Translations under genes and position numbers: made by a program
In this document: one piece after another, positions 23,739 to 30,221 of the stretch
Position numbering within the stretch: position 1 is the stretch's first letter
How the letters are laid out: each line of letters begins with the position of its first letter
Notes under the pieces: model-generated
Told to the model about the DNA's origin: nothing
Databases searched by the model: none
The model's input: only the letters and a program-made list of their open reading frames with translations
Source: Diphasiastrum complanatum
Lineage: Eukaryota > Streptophyta > Lycopodiopsida > Lycopodiales > Lycopodiaceae
DNA: 30,221 nucleotides
Direction of reading: 5' to 3'
NCBI GenBank assembly: GCA_029204225.1
Contig: MU836340.1
Coordinates: 1 to 30,221 of the forward strand

Positions 23739-24336
23739 TTGATGAATCATGATGACTCACAAAGCATGTGTCTTATAAGCAATATAGATCAAAATAAACA
23801 GCTCCTGGTGAATTCTCTTCACTTTTGGAAAAAATTAGACAACATGGTGAAATACTTGAGAAAAGATAAATTTTCAAATACTGATGTACAAATGATACAA
23901 AAAACAACCAGTGAATTTGTGGATGCAGTTCGAAGTGCATGGGGTGTTGATCATATAACACATTATATGGTAAGATTTTGATGTTACACTACTATAGACA
24001 AATATGTGCAATTAAATCAAGTACTTTTGGTACTGATTTAAATTATGTTTTTATGACATACATCACATATTATGGCATCATTCGACATTCTTTGCTAGAA
24101 ATAGTGGAAGTCTTAGCATATGGTCATCGCAAGGAATGGAAAAATCTCATTGGCAAGCAAGAGCGGCATTTTATAAAAGTACACAACATGGCAGGACTAG
24201 CACAAAAAACAACTATATATTGCAACTTCTCCAATGGTTTTACAGAAGAACCCAAATTTGTCATAATACAAAATCGACGGATTATAAAAAATTTCAAAAA
24301 CCATGCAAATTTATACAAGCCAATAGGCAATAGACA
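23739..24336 (+). pseudogene. C-terminal remnant of a second transposable-element protein (QGMEKSH type)
   Basis: Exon 23739-23969 encodes FVDAVRSAWGVDHITHYM and ends at a good donor (ATG/GTAAGAT at 23970). After a short intron, the + frame from about 24037 to 24336 reads HHILWHHSTFFARNSGSLSI, then WSSQGMEKSHWQARAAFYKS (24121-24180), TQHG, and LLQWFYRR. I recall this order (THYMH, GSL, QGMEKSH..AR, T.HGG, FQWFYR) from uncharacterised large transposon proteins of plants; this is memory, not a search result. The N-terminal portion is absent or unrecognised, the HGG is HGR, and the intron acceptor is unclear, so I call it a remnant. Its 3' end faces the - gene starting at 24370. Confidence 0.5.
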
Positions 24337-24369
24337 CACAATAAAATTTTGTATATTAAATGAAAATAT

Positions 24370-26170
24370 TTACAAAGTACAATTCAGCAGTATATACTCT
24401 GCTTCCGATACTTTCTCTAATGAAAGTTGCAACTTAGAATCATGCAACAATTTCCTTCTCTCGCATGGATCCAACAGCTCATAGTTTTCATGCTTACTCA
24501 GATCAATGTAAACAGCATACAATGCAAAATGAGATGATCTGAACATGGAATTCACTGGTCCATATCCTAAAATTTTAACCACAATAGTTTTCTTTACAAA
24601 AATTATTTTATGCACCTTACTAAAAATTTTTCCTCCAAGAAAATTAGACAGTGCCTGGATTGCCATAATCATAGTCTCACCATGTTGATGAAACTTTGAA
24701 TGGGCAACACTTATCTCATTATTCTTGAAGAACTTCAGATAGTGCCCCAGTGCATGATCTCTTGAAAATTCTCCAACAAAAGATCTCTGCCCTCCTCGAC
24801 GAATTGCGAAATTATCAAGGAAAATTGTTTCCTGAAATGAAAAAAAAAACAAAGTAAGCTCTAGCATATAATTTGACATAACGAATCCACTAGTACATGA
24901 TAAGATACAAAAACTTACGCATTCGGCTTTGTCTTCCTTGATTATTGTCTCTCCGTCAATATTATGTCCACCTTTCGATGTCAATATTGTTGGTGAATAG
25001 ACAGTTGGTTGTGGCCAACCAAGTTGGCTTTGGATTCTAAAAAACTCCTCCTCAGAAGGTAGATCATCTTCTTTGTTGCGCATTTTCTTCACAACCATTT
25101 TCAAGCCTGAATAAAACTTATCATTATGTACATCGTCAACACCATGGAGAAGATTATTAGCATCAAAATCAATTATATCCGAAAATTCATCAAGCTCTTT
25201 GCTCAAAATACAAAGAGTCTCAGTTTCAGTGAAATAAAAAAGATCCGATATATCCGATGTTGTCCAAAAAAATTTATTATCTATAATATAAGTAGGCAAA
25301 GTGGTCAAAGATTTATCAAGGTAGTGGGTGTTCTAAGATCTATAAACGATGCCCTATTTCGAGCAAGATTAAAATCTGAATAATCATCTAAATTAATACT
25401 CATATCAATAAAAAAAATATCTATATTTACAATCTTTGACTTTTCAAACTTTGTACCACTGGAAGAAGCAACTTCAAAAGTGAAAAGGTCAGCTTTCGAG
25501 TCATCAGAAATATTTAACAAAAGAAAAAAAAACAAATGCAGACTGAAAATCAACAAATCTATATTTTTTTTTATTGTGAATTGGGCACTCATCTATAGAC
25601 TTGAAATCATTATGTAACTTGGTGAATTTTTTGTCAAGCTTAGTTTTATAGCTATGCTTGTCGAGTGCCACCAGGTCCTGATAATGAATCATGTCCTTAT
25701 TCTGAGATCTGAATAACGAAGTACTGAGCAGAGACTTAAATTTGAGATAAATCTCATAAAATGTCTCCACACCAGGACCCTCAGTAATAGAAGGAAGAAT
25801 AAAAAGAAAAGGAGAAAAAAGAGATTTGAAATATTCCAAATTATCACTAATACCAAATTCATAAAAAAAAGAAAGCAAAAATCAAAATTAGACATTTCAA
25901 ACAAAAACTACAGATGTAAAATTTCAAATATCACTCTTAGGCGCAAACTGCAGGTCAAACAAGAACCTCAAGGCAATGTGCGCTCGAAAGAGATATTAGA
26001 AATTAGGGTATTGGATCCGAGCACATGAACAAAGAGCAAAAAAGAAATGAGATGTAAGGCGTGCTTGAATGCGATATTGAACGAGACAGTATTGGTTCCA
26101 GACGCAAGTAAGTCAACGGAGGGTAATCGGTGCAAAGGGTGCGCTTGAAATCGATATCCGACCAAGAAAT
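24370..26170 (-). pseudogene. Unrecognised intron-containing gene, partly decayed
   Basis: I do not recognise this protein. The two 3' exons are the best preserved coding sequence in the region: 25332-24919 and 24831-24370. They are joined by an 87-bp GT-AG intron (24918-24832; donor TGC/GTAAGT, acceptor TTTCAG/GAA) in phase 0, giving about 290 residues. Features include an acidic N-terminal half (SEEEFFRIQSQLGWPQP), a basic FAIRRGGQRSFVGEF, and HSKFHQHGETMIMAIQALSN, suggesting a folded domain. Upstream - frames at 25305-25592 and 25504-25878 probably belong to earlier exons with frameshifts. The TATA at 26203-26216 (-) would be its promoter. It is divergent from the histone H3 gene and convergent with the 23.7-kb gene. 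Confidence 0.55.
25978..26160. repeat. About 81-bp diverged tandem repeat in the leader of the - gene, with further copies across the promoter
   Basis: GCGCTCGAAAGAGATATT (about 25980), GTGCTTGAATGCGATATT (26061) and GCGCTTGAAATCGATATC (26141) are spaced about 81 bp apart, and each is followed by a similar TATTGG-containing phrase. A fourth copy, GCGCTTGAAATCGATATT, lies at 26541 beyond the divergent promoter in the same orientation, followed by its inverted partner TATCGATCTCAAGC at 26569. Confidence 0.6.
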
Positions 26171-26194
26171 CAAAATTTTGCGTGAAAATTCGAA

Positions 26195-26500
26195 CAAAAA
26201 ATGACTTATTTATAAAAAAAAATTGCACGTGTGGAGGAGTTACAAAAAGATACGTGTGGACGTATGATTGGTTAGCAAGAATCTGTCGTAAAGACAATGA
26301 TTGATCTGAGATCTGTCACGTGCATAATGACACGTGTCGAAAAATGATTCCTGCACGTGTTCCGACCCACTTGGCCTCATAATTGAGTCATGATTGTCAG
26401 TACGGACATTCCAAGTGGACCAATTAGATGACGACATGTGTCATCGACCGTTTTTGCACATGTGCAAAAATTTCGTATATATAAGTCCTCAGAATTTTCG
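26195..26500. promoter_or_regulatory. Divergent promoter with opposed TATA boxes and G-boxes
   Basis: On + , TATATATAAGTC at 26476-26487 is followed by AGAATTTTCGTGCG. On - , TATAAATAAGTC (26214-26203) is followed by CGAATTTTCACGC. The two core promoters are related and face outward. Between them are four CACGTG G-boxes (26226, 26317, 26331, 26354) and further ACGTG/CATGTG elements (26253, 26435, 26456). G-boxes are bound by plant bZIP and bHLH factors. The arrangement implies shared control of the - gene and the histone H3 gene. Confidence 0.65.
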
Positions 26501-26665
26501 TGCGCGCATCTCGTTTCTGAAAATATTTTGTGTATATCTTGCGCTTGAAATCGATATTCAGTTTTGGTATCGATCTCAAGCACCCTCTGATTGTAAATTT
26601 TTTTGTTTTCATTCCCTGCGCTTTTGTTCAAACTTTTTTTTTTCTATTTACATTTTTCGAGAATG

Positions 26666-27005
26666 ATGGCCAGGACCAAATCCATGCCCGTGCCATAACC
26701 ACTGTACAACCATCCCATGCCCGTGTTCCCCTTGGTATTGACCGTAGACATGGCAGGAAGCAGGTCTGGCTAAGGGAGATTAGAAAACTCCAAAGATCAA
26801 CTGAACTGTTGATCCCTAGATCTCCTTTCAGCCAATCTGTCAGGAATGTCACTCTGTCACTTAGGCTAAGTGTTCGTTTTGTCGTGACAACCATGCAGGC
26901 CTTATAGGGTGCTGTAGAGGATTTTTGGCCCAGTTTTTTGAGGATACTTGCCTTTTGACAGTGCATGGTAAGCGTGTCACCATTATGCCGAAAGATTTGT
27001 GTAAT
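26666..27005 (+). pseudogene. Divergent histone H3, frameshifted
   Basis: Histone H3 is a core nucleosome protein. The ATG at 26666 encodes MARTK, the canonical H3 N-terminus, then the frame is lost by about 26690. In the next frame LREIRKLQRSTELLIPRSPF (26770-26829) matches the alphaN/alpha1 region; LREIRK, STELLI and PF are identical to H3. It then runs gaplessly through helix alpha2: RF at loop 1, MQAL, a TAG stop (26905-26907) where H3 has Gln, GAVEDF, a second frameshift near 26922, then FFEDTCLLTVHGKRVTIMPKD (to 26996). KRVTIMPKD is identical to H3. The tail, about 35 codons before LREIRK, is shorter than in canonical H3, loop 1 is unusual (TLSLRLSVRF), and the C-terminus after KDL diverges. 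There are no introns in the fold. It is clearly not the bulk H3; a centromeric or other variant origin is possible. Confidence 0.88.
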
Positions 27006-27252
27006 AGTAGAATGCAATTTTTTTTATTGATAAAAAGACATGATGATTGGCATGTATTTGCTGATAATGAATCTCAGCGTTCTTCCATAAGTTGGATTGT
27101 TTCGCCAATATCTCTGCACTTGATCTCGAGCTCATGTCTTTTACGTACCTACATAAAACTAATACAAAGCGAGTTACAATTAGTGTAGAGATTGTATTAG
27201 AAAGTTTTGATTGAAACTATTCATAAAGGATCAAGTGTTTACAATTACTTAC

Positions 27253-28385
27253 GAGTTTACCATTGAAAATGAATCTGAAATATGAAAGTACATCATCTTT
27301 TAGGAGCAATAGTTTCCGCCTGATGTAATTTAGACTCCAATCTTCTTCCACCTCAACACACGTCAAAACGACATCATTGTATATAATTTCAATATTTTTT
27401 CGTTTTGAATGTCCACTGGCTTCCAAGTCTTGATCGAGTGGCACCCATTTACCTTTATTTTTATTCCACTTTTGATAATGGAAACATAAGCTCAACATTT
27501 GTTTTTCAATTTGATAACAGAAGCACATGGAAGATATTTTAATTCTGCATTCTATTTCTCCATCTGATCTTTTGTCCTAGCCTTCATCCATAAGTTCAAA
27601 TAATAAACTATCTGATAAATTTTTGCATACAAACATCGTTGGGGTTTTGTGTACATTGACACTTGAAAAGAAATCCACAAATATATTCAAGGAAATAAAC
27701 CAACTCAGTTTGACGGTTTTTGATCTCATGCTCATTTTTAATGAATTTTTACATCATTATATATCTTGCAACGAGATGATTCTGAAACTGTAGCATCTGG
27801 TGCAATCCATTCATCACTTTCAAAATTAGGTAATGGAATTGGAACTATTTGTCCAAAATTTTCTTTTTTATCAAGAATGTACATTGATTCATAAAAAAAG
27901 ATCTCACTTTTAGCTAGATCTTTTGCAGTTCTACCTCGATATTGCAGCTATCCAATATCAGTGTGAATAACATCTAACATACCTGCCAAAGATCCACTGG
28001 GCTCTTTATGTTGGATGGATATAAATCTACAAGAGAAAAATGATCAAATTGGCAAGTCTACTATTAGATATTTATGAATGACAAAAATGTAAGTATCAAA
28101 AATATCAATACTCACAGTTGCTTTTTTTGTGATCCTGACGGTTGAATCCTTGCACATTTATCTCTGAATGCATATATACATGTTGGACTAGAATTTCAAA
28201 AATAGATTTTTCTCCTAATGATGTTCTGAAATCCAAAATTCTGGCCTTCCAATAAGATCGAAATGATAGTTTTGACTTTTTGCTTTTTCGAAATGCTCCT
28301 CTTGATGATGGATGCATCAAAACCCAAGAGTTTTTGAATATTTTCATTGGATTGGTTGGAAGGTGTTGGGTTAAAATGTTGTCAT
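27253..28385 (-). pseudogene. Unrecognised gene of the DNA-transposon region, interrupted by a copia element
   Basis: I do not recognise this protein. Reading - from 28385, an exon containing NPMKIFKNSWVLMHPSSRGA and EKSIFEILVQHVYMHSEINV ends at a donor (AACT/GTGAGT, 28115). After an 89-bp intron (28115-28027) come frames reading EPSGSLAGMLDVIHTDIG, a TAG, LQYRGRTAKDLAKSEIFFYE, and PNFESDEWIAPDATVSES. A last frame (27528-27253 and a little upstream) contains VEVEEDWSLNYIRRKLLLL and YFRFIFNGKL, which has the rhythm of a ubiquitin-like beta-grasp fold but no decisive motif, and ends at donor CTC/GTAAGT (27252). The N-terminus is missing because the copia insertion occupies everything right of ~28386. 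The gene converges on the histone H3 gene. Confidence 0.5.
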
Positions 28386-28985
28386 TGTAGAGAGTTAAAA
28401 CAACATCTAAACTCATGACTTTCAGCTCCATGAGTAACCTTTTGATCCATAATAGCTCCTTTGTTGTAGTGGTGAGAGCTTTATATTCGACTTCAGTTGA
28501 AGAAAGTGAGATGGTTTCTTGTTTCTTTGACAACCAAGGAACTACTCCTCCACCAATGAATGTTGCATAGGCACTTGTGGAAGTCCTATCCCTTTTGTCA
28601 CCTGCAAAATTTGAGTCACTAAAGGCATTCAAATCAATGACATCTCCTCTATAGAGAATTCCATGATCTAGAGTACTTGAGATGTATCTCAAGATCCTTT
28701 TAGCATTTTTCCAATGTATCACTAATGGATCTTGCATATATTGACTTAGCCTACACACACTAAAGCATAGATCAGGCCTAGTTATGGTGCTCCACATTAA
28801 GGAGCCTATAAGTTGCCTATAAAGAGTGATGTCCATAAAGGATGCTTCATCACTTTTATTGAGCACTTTTACATCTTGCTCATTGGTGTTTCTACATGCT
28901 TGCAATCTTGCATCTTGAATCTATTGAGCAAACTTTGAGCATACTTAGTCTGACTAATGAAGATGAATCTGAACCTCTAAGTATT
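28386..28985 (-). pseudogene. Copia reverse transcriptase end and RNase H fragment
   Basis: On the - strand this encodes FIFISQTKYAQSLLNRFKMQ, the conserved end of the copia reverse transcriptase region, then TLYRQLIGSLMWSTITRPDL, and the RNase H part: LNAFSDSNFAGDKRDRTSTS, SKKQETISLSSTEVEYKALT and KELLWIKRLL. RNase H degrades the RNA strand of the element's RNA-DNA hybrid. Normal copia has YxD(S)DWAGD-x-x-RxSTSG, ending with an H before the C-terminus; here the sequence leaves the family abruptly after LYNDN at about 28386, before the final residues. Integrase and most of reverse transcriptase are deleted at about 28985. Confidence 0.85.
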
Positions 28986-29440
28986 TCTCAAAGACTATGG
29001 ATGGATAGTCTGGTCTCCTCGGCTAGCATCACAATATTAGCATCCACATATGCATCTAGTTTGAATAATCTTCCAGATCTTATGCCTCTAGCAATGATAT
29101 TGCCATCCTTCTTGATGTTACATGCATTTGTGGTGAACTCCACAATCAGACCATTGTCAAGCAATTGTCCTACACTAAGCAAGTTCTTAGTGATACTAGG
29201 AATGTAAAGTACTCCATCAATCTTGATCTTCCTTGAAGATCCCAAGCATAAAGGTATGGATCCTATGCCTTCTACCTTACAAGCATAATCATTTGCTGTA
29301 AAAATTGACTTGATAGGACCATCATAGGTAGATAAGGTTGAAAAATACTCCCTCTTACTTGTCATGTCGGAGCTAGCCGCACTATCTATCCACCAATGGT
29401 CTTCACCTCTTATGTTTGAAGATGAGAAACTTGACATCAT
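28986..29440 (-). pseudogene. Copia protease and pre-integrase fragment
   Basis: The - frame starts near a WWIDSAASSDMTSKREYF segment, the aspartic protease site, with DSA in place of the commoner DSG. It continues through LYIPSITKNLLSVGQLLDNG and NIKKDGNIIARGIRSGRLFK into the beginning of the pre-integrase region, then is joined by deletion to the reverse transcriptase end at ~28985. The protease would cut Gag-Pol into mature proteins. It lacks the zinc-knuckle Gag part upstream. Confidence 0.85.
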
Positions 29441-29478
29441 GAGTGAATCTTCATGAGAGCTCTCCTCTTCCTCTTGGC

Positions 29479-29916
29479 CTAGGTTTGCTTGGAATCTCCT
29501 ATGTAAGCAAGCTCCTTGTTTAAGTCCTTGACTCTCAACACATATGAATGTCCACTCTCTCCTTTAGCTTGAAAAAATTGAAGTATTTGATTCTTCAAAG
29601 ATAGCAACCTTGAAGTATTCTTGGATTCATATATCTCTTGAAGAGTTTCCCATGCTTCTTGAGCCGAGGTGCAAGCACCTACCTCTTTAACAAGCTCATT
29701 AGTTACATTCATTTTTATACAATGGAGAGCAACCTTGCACCTCCTTTTGTATTTTGTAGCTTCTTGAGGGTGAATAGGCTCATCCTCTTCACCACTCACT
29801 ATATCCATTAGATCTTGTAAAATAAGAATTAATTCCATTCTTAGCTTCCAAATTGAATAATTAGAAGCATTCAATCTATCATTTGAATCCAAAAGATATG
29901 CATTCATTGAAGCCAT
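29479..29916 (-). pseudogene. gag: Copia Gag (UBN2) N-terminal fragment
   Basis: This 145-residue - frame starts MASMNAYLLDSNDRLNASNY and includes CIKMNVTNELVKEV, AQEAWETLQEIYESKNTSRL and GESGHSYVLRVKDL, closely parallel in layout to the intact Gag at 414-1256 (e.g. KMNVTNEL and ESKxTSR in both). It stops at residue 145, before the second half and the zinc knuckle. A short deletion and frame change lead into the protease at 29440. The ATG at 29916 matches the family start. Confidence 0.88.
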
Positions 29917-30221
29917 CTATCTTTAAACAAGATCTTGATCACAAGAATAGATGCAAAATAGAAATGATTGAAAGACTAGCTATCCCACTAGCTAGGGACT
30001 TGAGAAAGCTCACAACTTGACCTCTCAATAAGATCCTACCTTATCTTGAGCCAAATCAAATCTATTAATGTCAACAAGAATGAAAACTAGCTTGAATTTG
30101 CATAAAAATTGGATCTAGAATTGTCGCCTCCTTTTTTATCTCGACTTTACAAGGATACAAAATTGCCCTAATCTGAACCAAAAGGAATCATATGCACATA
30201 AATGTCTCTTCAAGTCATTCC
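29917..30221 (-). mobile_element. Leader and possible LTR of the - strand copia element, cut by the window end
   Basis: This lies immediately upstream (on -) of the Gag start and contains no ORF. It should hold the untranslated leader, the primer-binding site and the start of the 5' LTR, but no convincing primer-binding-site match was seen, so the boundary is not placed. Confidence 0.4.

Noticed and set aside
26003-26297. - strand ORFs in the leader/promoter region
   Set aside because: They overlap the divergent promoter and 81-bp repeats, and have no recognisable domain. One could be a leader exon of the 24.4-kb gene, but that cannot be supported.
26628-27017. 129-residue - ORF opposite the histone H3
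   Set aside because: The + strand carries the unmistakable H3 motifs; the - ORF is its shadow.
27948-27982. A 35-bp intron with GT-AG ends in the 27-28 kb gene
   Set aside because: Too short for a plant intron; reading straight through with one TAG stop explains the sequence better.

Overview
This looks like repeat-dominated nuclear DNA of a land plant. The evidence is GT-AG introns of roughly 80-700 bp, AT-rich intergenic DNA, long (GA)n microsatellites, copia retroelements with plant-type UBN2 Gag proteins, and a Ty3-type gag remnant. No intact host gene, rRNA or tRNA was found. The DNA-transposon protein families in the middle, as far as I remember them, are commoner in bryophytes, ferns and gymnosperms than in flowering plants, so a large non-angiosperm genome is my weak guess. 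Almost everything coding is broken by stops or frameshifts.

Left part (1-10.5 kb): a copia-type gag ORF (414-1256) is followed by ORFs that are not pol. After two (GA)n tracts and a 25-bp tandem array comes a scrambled copia element (6.05-8.9 kb), with gag-protease on +, integrase and protease pieces on -, and integrase C-terminus on +. It ends in a polypurine tract and a probable 3' LTR. A Ty3-type gag remnant (8.94-9.43 kb) and LTR-like DNA follow. From 10.5 to 12.5 kb I see no gene.

Middle and right part (12.6-28.4 kb): this is the interesting region. On - there is an unrecognised broken gene (12.64-14.0 kb) and a broken transposase-like gene with DUF7869-type motifs (15.45-17.54 kb). On + there is an eight-exon pseudogene for a permuted (beta-class) amino DNA methyltransferase (18.65-22.91 kb); its first intron is almost entirely a ~670-bp palindrome filled with a TATGCTTAGCATA-like motif. 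A second transposable-element-type protein remnant on + (23.74-24.34 kb) converges with an unrecognised intron-containing - gene (24.37-26.2 kb). That gene is divergent, across a G-box-rich promoter with two opposed TATA boxes, from a broken divergent histone H3 gene (26.67-27.0 kb). A further - gene (27.25-28.38 kb) is cut by a deleted copia element on - (28.39 kb to the window end).

My main inference is that 12.6-28.4 kb is the decayed body of one or more very large plant DNA transposons. They would have carried a transposase together with chromatin-acting cargo, a DNA methyltransferase and a histone H3. I know of no description of that combination, but I could not search. Shared ancestry of all these genes in a single element is not proven: no terminal inverted repeats or target-site duplications were located.
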